Shown: in pieces, positions 39,864 through 51,935 of the stretch | How positions within the stretch are numbered: the first letter of the stretch is position 1 | Layout: every line of letters starts with the position of its first letter | From: Plasmodium malariae | Taxonomy: Eukaryota; Apicomplexa; Aconoidasida; Haemosporida; Plasmodiidae | DNA: 64,000 nt | Direction: 5' to 3' | Assembly (NCBI RefSeq): GCF_900090045.1 | Contig: NC_041775.1 | Location: 1,277,501 to 1,341,500, forward strand | Translations under genes and position numbers: made by a program | Notes under the pieces: generated by a model | What the model saw: the letters and a program-made list of their open reading frames with translations, nothing else | Told to the model about the DNA's origin: nothing | Databases searched by the model: none

Positions 39864-40116
39864 AATGAATAAAGGGGAATATCTATTATTCTTCATAGAA
39901 ATCATTAATATGATGTTTAAACTGCAATATCTTTAGTTATGTACCTATTAGACATAGACATAATTGAAAAAAATTTATATGTTTATCTACATACATGTGA
40001 AAATTTTGATATAAAACTATAAAAAAATGAGTTCTTATTTTATGTGTGGTTTTGAGCATTTTAATATTTTCAAATAAGTGTTTTAATGTATAGTTACATT
40101 TTAAATATATATAATG

Positions 40117-40165
<49 letters not shown>

Positions 40166-40340
40166 GCTTCTCTTTCAATAGATTCTTATAAAAAATATAG
40201 TTCGTTTGTTAAAGGTGATATATAGTATAAGAGTTCATATAATTTTATTAGTATCATGTATGTAAATATTTATTTGAAATATAAAAAATGGTACTTTATA
40301 TTTTTTAACTTATTCCATTCCTAAATTATTATTTGTTGTC
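39864..40340. other. 3' flank of the 38.9 kb fam-l gene, with a TA microsatellite
   Basis: AT-rich sequence between the stop codon and the shared 3'-flank block. It contains the (TA)21 tract at 40121-40162, which explains why this spacing is slightly longer than at the other copies. Confidence 0.6.
40121..40162. repeat. (TA)21 microsatellite
   Basis: Forty-two uninterrupted bases of alternating TA in the 3' flank of the fam-l gene. Length is likely to vary between isolates. Confidence 0.95.
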
Positions 40341-40410
40341 TCAATTAAAAAAGTGTATTATTAGTTTTAAATCAAAAATATATATATCCTTTGTTGTTTC
40401 ATGAAACGAA
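40341..40410 (+). repeat. Shared 3'-flank block, copy 6
   Basis: Begins TCAATTAAAAAAGTGTATTA, then GTTTTAAATCAAAAATATAT, then CCTTTGTTGTTTCATGAAAC. It starts about 478 bases after the stop codon at 39863. Confidence 0.65.
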
Positions 40411-43121
40411 GTAAATTAATTTTGTTGAGTTTATATATATAAATTAATTTTTTCTTTTACTTAAAAAAAACTTAATATTTATTGTATAAAATTTGCTTAA
40501 TGAGAAACTTGAAGCAAAATGTATTTTTTGCATAGAATTTTTTAGAATAATTTTAGATTTTTTTTTCAATAGTATAAAGGTGAATTAACATATGTATATT
40601 AAAATAATATTCATTTTAAACATGAATAGTTTTTAATTATTTAAGAACTTGATAATTATAACTCATTAATATTACGTAAAAAATGAAAACCATTTATTAT
40701 ATTATTATCTTTTTTAATTGTAGTGTTAATTCATTTGAGAGAAAATTAATTAAATATATATTATAATGAAAATTAATAAATATACAGAGATATAATATAC
40801 AGTTTTCTTTTTTTATGGCATTCATAGATTAAATTAAAGAATTACAATTAGCACTATTTTAAATGATAATATGTTGTTATGCTTTTTTTTACATTTTTAC
40901 AATAGTGGATTTCTAAAAATTTATTATACATTCATAACAGTCTAAATTGACATTAAATTAAGATAAACAAATATTATATATTTTTTAAACGAATATAATA
41001 ACATGAAGATTTTTATTTAAATATTTTTTAAATTTATCGTGTATATAAATATATTACGTACTGCATTAATAGCCTTGGTAGTACATATAAAAAATTCATA
41101 GATTATATTAAAAATTAGTACTTTTTTTAAATTATTAATTTTACTATATTAAATAAAATAATAGTAAAGAAAAAAAAATAATGTGTTTTTATTTATATAT
41201 TATGTATATATGCTTAGTTTTATATATGCATTTCAGAAGCTATGATATAGTTGATTTCTAAGAATTATTAAGAATTTATTTGTGCAATTTATTTGTAAGT
41301 AGTAAAATTTTGTTGGATATTATTAATTTTGAGAATTTTGTTATGTTAAAACAAATAAGAAGATACTTATATGTATTATTCAATAATTATTTTATGTAAT
41401 TGTGATTTAGTTCTATAAAATAGAAATTATTTAAATATTTATGATAAAATATATAGATGAAAAAAAAAAATTGGTAATTTAATTATTGAAAAAAGTGAAT
41501 AAATAAATTCATAAATATTTCTATTAAATGGATAAGAGAATAAAAAAAATTTAATAAAAATAAATATTCCGAAGAATCTTGGGGTATTTGAATTAATTTA
41601 CTTATTGTTATTGAATTGAGCCTTTACGCATTTGTAATTTGTTACATAATACAAATTATAAACTATATCTTTTACAAATTTTTAGCTGTTAAATCATTTT
41701 ATACTTAGAAAAGATTTTTAAAATGATTAAATTCGTTTATATAAAAAAATAAAAGCTCTTAAAATATATCAAACAAGTATTATTATGGATATTATAAAAT
41801 ACGTATAAATCAAGTGGTGGAATAACAATATAATAATACTAATTTTTTCAACTTCGCATCGTAATTCTAAAAAATTATTTTAAATGTATTCTTTTTTTTA
41901 TTTCTACAGCTACAATAAAATTGTTTTACATATAATAATTTTATAATCATTAAGTGTTATCTTATAATTTAAAAGTTATAATAATAGGATATAAAATAAT
42001 TTTCTTGTTATAAGAAAATATTATATAATATAAAAATATTAACTGTTTATGAATTATTTTAAAAATGCTTTTGTAATAGCAAACATTTAAAAATAATAGT
42101 ATATTTTGAATTTTTTAAAAATATTACCATTAGAAAAATTAGTAAATTTTTCATAATAATAAACAGTTTTTATTATCCTTTTTTATATCTTAAATATATA
42201 TTTACTGTGTTATACAGTAATATTTTATTTCTATAAATATTTTAGAATTTACTGAATTACAAGAATGTTTTTATGCTAAATTTACCTTTACATTCTATTT
42301 TTTTATATATTAATATTCATACAAATATATGTTTATCAATCTTTTTAAGAGGAAAAAATCAAATATGGACTATAAGTTTTTATATATGCCATTAAATGAG
42401 AATAATTTATATTCAGATTTATAATCAAATTATAATAATATAAAATTATTACACAAAAATAAAACATTAATTATTATAATACATTTAAAAATATACATCA
42501 AACTCGGAATTTTTTATAAGAATAAATTTTATTTTATTAAAATATAAGAGTTTATAAAAGAGCATGTATTATTCTATATAAATACTAACCTATATTTTAA
42601 ATAATTAACAATGTTCTTCTTAACTAAATATACTTTTTCTCTTATTTTTACTACTGTAATAATTAATATTATTTAACTGCAAGAGGAATATATAAAAAAA
42701 CTTAAATTAAAATTATTATTTGGAAACAATGTAACAGTACATTATTAACTTCTAAATATATATGACTGTATATATTCCACATGATATATATTCTTTTAAA
42801 AAAAAAAAAACAGTTATAATAGAATAAATATTTTTTCATTTAATTTTAGATTATCTAATGTTCCTTTTCTTTTTGTTATTTTATTTTATTTTTTTTTAAT
42901 ATAATAAACCATACATATAAATTATGTTATATTAATTTTAATGTTATTCTTAATTTGTAAAATTTTGTATTAGCTATATCTATATAAGTCTAATGTATTC
43001 TGTTTAAAATAAAATAAAAAAATCAGTAATAAGGTAAAATATTTGTTTTATCATTTTCATAATTTAAAACAGAGTTAATATTTTTATTATTATATATATT
43101 ATATAATTGAAGTACTTTACA
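40411..43121. other. AT-rich intergenic sequence
   Basis: Spacer between the fam-l gene and its downstream partner. I see only A/T-rich sequence with homopolymer runs and no supported gene. Confidence 0.6.
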
Positions 43122-44015
43122 ATGAAACAGAATTTTAGGTCCTTCTTTTTTGTTAAAATATTTGCATTTAACATTTTAATTTGGTTATGGAATTATAATA
43201 ATAATGCGGTATTATAATAACATTTCTTTTGTTTATTTTGTTTCATTTTTTATTTTTAGAAAATATATTTTCTACATATAGAAATATGTATACTTATAAA
43301 TAATAAAATTTTACGTTCTTTTTTATAGTGTGACTGTGGAAAACTTATGTATAATAAATGTAAACTAAATGGCTACTCAGATTTAACATCTAATAGAATT
43401 CTATCAGACTGTTCAATAGATGTAAAATTAACGGCAGACATATCTTGTGACGAGGCTTATGCTAAATTATTGGGTGTAAAGAGAGATATATCTATAAATG
43501 ACAAATGCTCTAAATCGCAAAGAAAAATAATAAAAGAAATTTTATTAAAAAAAGAGGAAAGGAACAAATTATATAAGAAAAAAAAAACTTTACTTAATAG
43601 AATGGATACATTTTTTGAAAAAAAGATATACAATCAATTAGATTACATAGATAAAATTAAGAATAACATGGAAATTAATGAAAAAAATGCAAGAAGAATG
43701 ATAAATAGAAAGGTACTTTTAGAAGTTTCTCCACCCTTTTCAGTTTTACTGTCAAGCTTTATAGTTTTAATATTATGTTTTTTATGCGCAGTACTGAAAA
43801 TAGATGAAGTTAGTAGTGACACAGTAACGACGCCACTCATACCAAATGAAGTATTAATTGTTTTTTCGGTATTTTTAATATTTATGACTACGTTAATAAT
43901 ATTAGGCATTATTTATACTTCGATAAAATGTGAAAAATACAAAAGATTAAAGGTAAATAACTCTAAAATTTGTTATAATATTGTCAATTTCGTTGGTAAT
44001 AAACATATTAAATGA
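43122..44015 (+). CDS. Two-TM exported protein with canonical PEXEL, intact
   Basis: Exon 1 is 43122-43208 (29 codons, MKQNFRSFFFVKIFAFNILI...). The intron is 120 bases with GT..AG ends. Exon 2 is 43329-44015, for a total of 257 residues. Exon 2 opens CDCGKLMYNKCKLNGYSD, and RILSD at residues 52-56 is a canonical RxLxD host-export motif. A basic stretch leads to the family core at about residues 118-150: LLNRMDTFFEKKIYNQLDYI, then DKIKNNMEINEKN. Membrane segments lie at about 166-185 and 203-227, followed by CEKYKRLKVNNSKICYNI. The gene has more cysteines than fam-l/m. The frame is clean. Relatives are at 28.3 kb (intact), 2.4 and 57.5 kb (broken). Function unknown. Export to the red cell is inferred from the motif and signal. 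It follows fam-l by 3.3 kb on the same strand, repeating the pairing seen at 24.3/28.3 kb and 7.3/3.3 kb. Confidence 0.88.
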
Positions 44016-47000
44016 GGAAAAAGAAGATATAAAGTATTCGTAGAAATAAAAAATACATAAGATATGTATGTATGGTTACTTAATTTTGATTATATAACAC
44101 ATATAATCATAATTATTTTATTAAAAATTTTAAAAATATGTATTTTTAATGATTAGTGATATTTACTGTATAATTTTTTAAATTTGTAATTTACGAAATC
44201 TTTTGAATTTATTATTTTTGCTTAATAGTTAAATGTATATATAAATATATTTATATATGAAATATATGTATTTTCCCTAAAATTAATATGCAATTATGGA
44301 TTTAATATATTATCTCTAAATCGATAGAAAATTTCGTGTTGTTAATATTAAAAAGTGGACATAATATATTTTCATTTCTTTCATGCTTATCTAGTCCAAA
44401 ATGATTATTGCGTTACATAATTAAAAAGTAAATGCATTATTTGGCTTAAATTCATTTTAAAAGTATTTTCTATATTTTATAAAACAAAAAGAGTGTTTTT
44501 TTCCTTTGGTTTTTCTGGAAAGAACGTTTCGTTAATTTTAATTATACATAATATTTTAATAAGAGTAATATAATGTGTATTTAGTGCAAATATTTTTTAA
44601 TATATATTTAAATTATTGAATAATTTAAATAGGAAAACATAAATTTGTAAAAAATATTATATTCTTTTTTACACTGAATTAATTGTATATTACTACTACG
44701 TTTGGAAGTCATAATTCATTGCATTTAATTAAGATCTATATACACTTAATACATTGCTTACTGAAAATATAGTATCAATTAAATAATATAAGTTTTACAG
44801 AAAATTATATTATTATGAAATTATATAAGTATATATTCCACTTTTATTTTTTAGTTAATATTAAATATATAATTACCTATGGAAATAATTAATCTTATAT
44901 ATGTTTATAAGAAATAATTAAATTATTATTATAAATAGATAAATATATGTATTTATAGGGCAAATAATAATAGAAAAAAATTAATGTTTGCACTAGATAT
45001 GATTATATTAATTATAGAAAATATATAAAAGGATATAACGCAAATGTCTAAGATTCCTACATATATTCATTTTTAATGGATTATAGTGAATATAACTACA
45101 CAAAATTTATCGTAACATTTTACATTTTGTATGTGTTGCTTCATATTTTATATTTATTCTAAAATTTACAATGTAAAATAGATATATTAAAACAAACATA
45201 TATTTTTTTTTAATATCGTTTAATCTGTATAATTTTATAAAAGTTTTTTAAATATATTTTAGAACAATATCAAAAATTACTAATGTAAATTTGCAGCTTA
45301 TAATAATGTAGTATCACATGTTCACTAAAATATTAGATATATTACTAATGTATCTATGTGTAAATGAACATGAGTTTATATATAAGGAGAACTTAAAAAA
45401 CAGTTTAAATTATTTTCTGGAATTATTAATTATACTCTTCATAGCTTAAATGAAATTTGTATAAATTAAAGTGGTTAGATAAAGTCATTTTATTTTTTAT
45501 ATATTTTATGAACCCGAAAGAGAAATATTGTATTAATAATTTATAGGATTAAGTAAGAAACTTTCATTTATCTTAAATATAATTTAAGTAATATATTATA
45601 ATTTATGATTGTAATTAGCTTGCGCACTCTACTACATTGTTACAAAAGCTTTAAAATACTTTTCTTTTTGCTATAATAAGAAATAAATGAAAATGATTAT
45701 TACAAGTAATGAACATATATTTTAATGTATAAGGGGAATTAAAATAATCTATAAAAATTACATATTATTTTAAAACTTTTTTTTATTTAAGATAATACTG
45801 TAATTTAAAAAAAAAGAAAAGTACTCAAAAAATTAGAAAAAAAAAAAAAGAATATATTTAAATAATATAAAAGAAATAACAATAAAAGAAAAGAAGTATG
45901 TATTAATTGATACATTAGTAAATACTTAACAAGATCTTATATATATGGCTGATACATTGAAATTATCCAATGTTTGAGAAATGGAATAGCGTATTATAGT
46001 TTGTATTTTAAAACAGAAATTAGAGAATAACATGTATAGGAATATTTTTTGAGAAAGATATTTTCATTAAATTTCTGAAGAGTATGTTAATAAAGATGTG
46101 TAATTGTATATATCTATTATATACCTTGTCATTTATAGAGAAGAAATTATACATTATTGACATAAGCATAAGAAAATAAACGCCTATATACCCCTTTTTA
46201 AAATTATTTATATGGCTCAGATGTTAAAATATGGAATTTTATATATGTTACTGGAGTAATATATATGTATAGGGAGATGCCATTTTATTTACGAATCATA
46301 TAAACAGTAATAATCATAATATATATATTATTGCATTCGTATATTAGAAGAAATAATTATGTAGTCAATACATATTTGAAAGTATTTTGCAATAAAAAGT
46401 GATAAAATTTATAATTTATACATTAGCATATGATTTTTTCTTTTTAAAATAAACAATTTTTTGTTAAACAAAAGAAAAATAGAAGAATAAAATCAAATTC
46501 TTAAAATATATTTATAATTTAAGTTTAATCATATAAAGACACACGTAAACTAATATAAATGACGAACATTATGAATTACTTCTAAATATAATTGTTCAAT
46601 ACGAAAAATACGAATACCAATAAAGAGTTACATATAATTGAAAAATATTTAATTGCGAAAAATGTAAGAATAAATGTGTATGTGTTTGTGTGTTTATTGC
46701 ACAAACTACATTGTATAATTTAAGGTATATAAATAATTTGATCCATTAGTATTAATTAGGTAAAAATATATAATACTTGTATAAATGGAATGATACAAAA
46801 TTATTAGTAAATAGATAAATGTACTAATAAAGTAATAAAATTTTCGCTGAATATGTTTAATATAATTTTATTATTTTTTAAAAATAATATTGAAGTAATA
46901 AGTACTATTAGATATTTTATATCTTTTATGATTTTGTTAATATAACAAATTTAAAATATAACATATTGATATACATGCATATTACAAAAATAATAACACT

Positions 47001-48720
47001 GAATATGATATTATGTAAAAGAAGAATAGACGAATGTTTACAATTAATATGGGTATATAAGTGAAAAAATTCATTTATGATATAATTGAGTAATCTATTA
47101 ACAAAAAAGAAAAACATTACAAAATAAAAGTTTCATGAATTCCTCTTTCTTTTTATAATAATATATAATAACTAGGAGAAGATAATTAACAGGACACAAA
47201 TAAAAAAACATCAAATAGTAGTAGTTCTAAAGAATTTTATGTAACAATAAATCTTCATGAGACTAGAGCTATATATATAAAGTAAAGGAATAAAAATATA
47301 ATCATAATAATTTTTGTACTATAATTTTTTTAATTAAAAAAATGTTTTAAATTAAATATTTGCCTTTCTTTTTCTTTTAATTTACTAATATTCTTTAGAG
47401 GAGTGTATTATGAAATTTTTTAAATATTTAGTATAATTTTTTTGTGTATATGGTAAATTTATAATTGTCGATTGAAGTACAGCAAATGAGAACTAATAAG
47501 AATATTATGATATATAATATTTTTGTTGCTAATTGTATTTTTTTATGTTAAAATATATATTAATATATGATATGTTTAAAATTTATTTTATTTTTTTTAA
47601 ACATATGTTTTATAATACGGTTTATATAAAAAAAAAGAAAAAAATATAATTTCTAAAATATTATAAAAAAATTAATGAATTAAAAAAAATTGTTTTTAAT
47701 ATTTGTTATTATTATGTTAAATTATGGAAAAATATTGTATATAATATTTATTTGTAAATATATTTCACCTAGGATATTCTATAAAATATTATTATTTCAT
47801 GTAATGGATTTTTATCCTTTTTAATATTGATGCTTGGTTCCCTTTTTCTTTGTAAAAATATATGTTAATTTATTTAAGTGAAAAAAGTACGAATAAATAG
47901 TGAATTTATATATTTAACTAAGTAATGAGTGATAATAAAATATATTCCAAAAATTAGGAAATGTATATTATTATAACTTTATGATATATAAATAAAGAGT
48001 TAATATTGATGATGTTTTTTAAAATATAAAAATTTTAATATGTTATGTAATAACATACAGTTATCCTTTCTAATAATTTATTGCATTTTATTTACAAATT
48101 CATCCTAAGTTGCCGTGTAACATTTTATTATTATTATAAAGGAAATTTTTTTTTTAAATATTATTTTTGTATTTATTCTTAAAACTAATAACCTATAATT
48201 AAAGTAAATACTTTTATAAAGTACGTATCATATATATCAGATATCCTACAAAAAATTAGAACTGAAATTCATAATTACATTTTTAATATATAGTATAATA
48301 TACTGTGCATATTTATACCTTCTGTATTTTAAATAAAAACAATATTTTGGTTTATATAATAATTTTTTTTAAATATGTTTAATAAAATATTAATTAAGTA
48401 CTCTAATATTAGATAATTTAATTAATACTTTGAATATTTGTGAATGAGTTCATGTTATTTTATTTTAATTGAAGTTGTTTTTTATAAATATTATTTAAGT
48501 TAATGTACTTAAAATAAATTTTTTACAGTTATTATACTCTTTCATTATTATAGAATTTAAGAGAGTTATATAATTCTGAGTAATATTTTATGAAAAAATA
48601 ACGAATGATAAAAAAAAGATAAATGAAAATTAAAATAAAGTGTACTTCATCAGTGGAAGTATATTATATTATTCATAATTTTGTTTAAATGATTCTATTA
48701 TAATAATAAAGAATTATATA
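44016..48720. other. AT-rich intergenic sequence
   Basis: About 4.7 kb without a supported gene. A weak version of the shared 3'-flank block may lie at about 44428-44490 (AATTAAAAAGTAAATGCATT, then GGCTTAAATTCA), some 413 bases after the stop codon at 44015. The match fades in its second half. A Ser/Lys-rich string near 47190-47285 is too short to call. Confidence 0.5.
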
Positions 48721-49609
48721 ATGGAAAAGAATATTAAAATATTTTTATTTATTAAAATTGCTACCTTCTTCCTTTATCGTGGATATGTTATTTTCACATT
48801 GATGTAGAATAAACATAGCACTTTTTTCATTTGTATTATTAATATTTTCTCTGTTTTATTTTTATTAATACTGATTTCTAGCATGGTATTATTTACTACA
48901 TTGTGTAATAAATTATTACTTTTTTTTATAGTGTATGTTTAACAAATCCTTGGTTGATTGCTGTGAACTTAGTACGATATTAGATACAAGAAGTTATCGA
49001 TTACTAGCAAAATATAGAAAGGATAAGGTTTCAAATTATGCATAGTTAAAGGAAAAGATGTTATATAATGGAGGATGTACAAAAAAAGATATATCTAATA
49101 ATGAAAAATTAACCAAAGTTAAAAATAATCGAATAAAAGGAAACACATTAGATAATGCAAGAAACTGTTGACAGAAAAGGAAAACAAAAATATTTGTATA
49201 TGAAAGAGGAAATTCATATTTCGAAGAAGGAATGTACAAGGAAAAAGAATATGAAAATGAATTTAGGAAAGTTGCCATAGATTATTTGCAATTTTTAAGA
49301 AAGCGGGTAAATAAAACATACTTTTATCTTTATCTTTTACCTGTACTACTTCTAGTAGAAGGAACATTTTATATTACATTAGAAAAATCAGAAGTTTTCA
49401 AAGATGAAATTACTACAATATGGCGTCATCATTCAACAGTTGATATATTATTTACCTTAGCATTATTCCTTATAAATCTACCATCATTTATTTATATCCT
49501 AACGAAAATTGTAAAATATAATAAGCTTATATGTATAAAATCTAGATTAAGTTTTATAGATTATTTATCCTTTCCTAAAATTGTCTATTATCTCTTTTAC
49601 CATTTGTAA
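48721..49609 (+). pseudogene. Fam-l/m-like exported protein with a divergent C-terminus, broken
   Basis: Exon 1 is 48721-48803 (MEKNIKIFLFIKIATFFL...). It is missing one base near 48770, so the second half (LSWICYFHID) is out of frame. The intron is 128 bases. Exon 2 is 48932-49609. Codon 23 starts RLLAK, and in-frame TAG (49043-49045) and TGA (49169-49171) follow. The N-terminal half is fam-l/m-like (LDTRSYRLLAKYRKDK, KKDISNNEK). The C-terminal half differs: YFEEGMYKEKEYENEFRKVA, then two membrane segments (about LLPVLLLVEGTFYIT and LFTLALFLINLPSFIYIL) and an unusual hydrophobic end (YLSFPKIVYYLFYHL) instead of a basic tail. The 125-codon frame from 49232 is only the 3' part of this dead gene. 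It may represent a further subfamily. No intact member is in the window. Confidence 0.8.
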
Positions 49610-51107
49610 CTTTTCTGAGATTCAAATATACATAACAAAAATATATATATTTGTCTAACTTTTATAAATTCAACTTTGTATGTTTATTATTTTTGTAAAG
49701 GAATATTAAGAGTATGGTTCTATAGTTTTTCTATGAATTTAAATATTTTATTTTATTTTCAATGCATAAATGAAAGTTTTATTTTTGCTTAATTCAACAT
49801 TATAACTGCATATATACATTTGTGTAATTAGGTAGTTTATTATGAAAAACATTTCCATTTGTTTTACAATGAATACGTAATAGAATAATTCAGATAATTT
49901 TATAGAATATATGTTTTTTTTTTTTATTTATAACTGTAAAAAAATGGATTTATGCTTATTATTACCTTGATAAGTCTTAAACGATTATTTATTGATGTAA
50001 TTAAAGCATATTATGAATTGTTTTAATTTTAATATACATTCTCTCTTTCGTATGAAAAAAAACGAATTGAACGCATTTAATTGTATTCAAATATTTACAT
50101 TTTTTTTTTATTTTACATGTAAAACAAAAAATTTAACCTATAATTTAAATTTTATGAAAAGTCTATTGTAAAGTATTTTTAATACAAAAGTCTTTTTAAC
50201 ATACGTTTAGCTCTTTACGTAATTAATATGGGATAAAATAAATATATAATAAAATCATAACTTTATTATATATAGATTATTTATAATTATTTGATAACTA
50301 TTGTTTTCAAAGTATTCATATTTTAATGAAGAGTTCAGTACATTTAATTTATTGTTATTCTTACGAATTATGCTGATTATTGTATTTTGCAGAAATATTT
50401 AAATATATGTTATATTGAAAATTTTTAAATAAATACATTATATATTTTTTCTTATTTTTTACTTAATTATAGTAGTAAATTAATGAATTACATGTAATCT
50501 TATATTAATAGATAAAATGCATTAATACTTCTTTTTCTTTTTCAAACTAAGAAAATTTTAATTATGTGTACATATTTCTAAAAGGCTAAAATATCATTAA
50601 AAAAGTGAACATAAATATAGATTTTCTACAGTTATATAATATGGTGTAATACATGCATATATCATTAGGATGTTTAATTTTAAATAAATTATAAATATTA
50701 ATTGAAACTAACAATTAAACCATAAATTATCTACTTATATTACTGGATATATAGAATTATATGAAGGCAATTTTTTAATATGAAATATGATAAAATAAAT
50801 AATTCATATATTATATAATGGTTTTTGTAGAATTTGTTTTTGTCAGATAAATTTATAATATTTTATGAACTATCAAATTAATGTAATAAATTTATAAAAT
50901 TAATTTTTTACAATGAATATTGTTTTCTTATTTTTTACTAGACTTAAATTATTTTATCAGATAATTTTATGTATATTAATTTAAAAAAATTGTATTATCA
51001 AAAGAAGTAGGAAAATATATTAAAAAAATTTTACTAGGAATATAAATATATATTGGATTATAATATAATATAGTAGCAGATATAATTATACGTTAAAATA
51101 ATTTAAT
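49610..51107. other. AT-rich intergenic sequence
   Basis: No supported gene. I could not find a convincing copy of the shared 3'-flank block at the expected distance (about 50.0-50.1 kb). Confidence 0.55.
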
Positions 51108-51935
51108 AGAGGATCCAGGCATGACTGAAATTTAGTACATAATTAAACCTACAATTTGAACACACAATGGCACCACTACTGACAAAGTGAAGATGTACAA
51201 AATTGCAGATTTTAATGGATACATTTATTTATAATGTAAAATAGTGTTATCTGTATATTCTAAATTAATAGAATTATATTTATTACTTGAACTGATGTAG
51301 CATAAGGATGAACCATTCTTTGAGAGCAATTATTTTAAAGATGTTGATAGGTTTCTATTATGATTTTTATAATGCTTTAATGTTGGAGTCTTTTCTTTTA
51401 AATTTTGCTTAAATATAAAAGTTCTATGTTTTTGAGGTTTTTTAAGATGCAATAAATAATTCAGTTATTCTTAATAAGTATCAATATATATTGGTTCTTT
51501 ATCTTGTTCTTGGAAAAGTCTATTGTGCTTGAATGCATATGGTTTTTTTTCAACTGATTCAATACTATCGTATTCTAAACTACTTGTAGTTTTGTTTAAA
51601 AATTTATATTTATACTCTACGAGTGAACTTCACTATTTAATATTCTGCTATATTTAATCCTTAATATGTTATTTCGGTTAAATTCCTTGTTCCAGGTTTC
51701 ATAAAAGATGTTTGAATAAAAGTGAAGGTTCATATTAAATATTCAAAAAATGTATATTTATATATTATATGAATAAAATTTTACTTTCATATAGAAACAT
51801 AAAATAAAAAATAAAAAAAACATTTAAGAATAATAACTATGATACATAGTAAAAATATTTAAATATCTATAATAAAAAGGAAAAAATAAAAGCTTTAATA
51901 AAAAATATCAGAATTTTTTTATTTTGTTTTATAAT
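51108..51935 (-). pseudogene. Exported-protein relic, family not recognised
   Basis: On the minus strand a likely exon 1 core (ILIFFIKAFIFSFLL, then TAG where relatives have Trp, then IFKYFYYV) lies at about 51930-51840. Exon 2-like sequence from about 51700 reads ETWNKEFNRNNILRIKYSRI, giving an RILNS motif. It is followed, with stops and shifts, by SLEYDSIESVEKKPYAFKHN, RLFQEQDKEPIYIDTY and LKKPQKHRTFIFKQNLKEK. A single hydrophobic segment, LKSAILYIFTLSVVVPLCVQ, lies near the end (about 51220-51150). The exon 1 plus RxLxx layout fits Plasmodium exported proteins, but the body is not fam-l, fam-m or the 28/43 kb family. It has numerous stops. It is the only minus-strand gene relic recognised right of 24 kb. 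Confidence 0.55.

Noticed and set aside
47190..47285. Ser/Lys/Asn-rich open string
   Set aside because: About 30 codons only, without start, splice sites or relatives.
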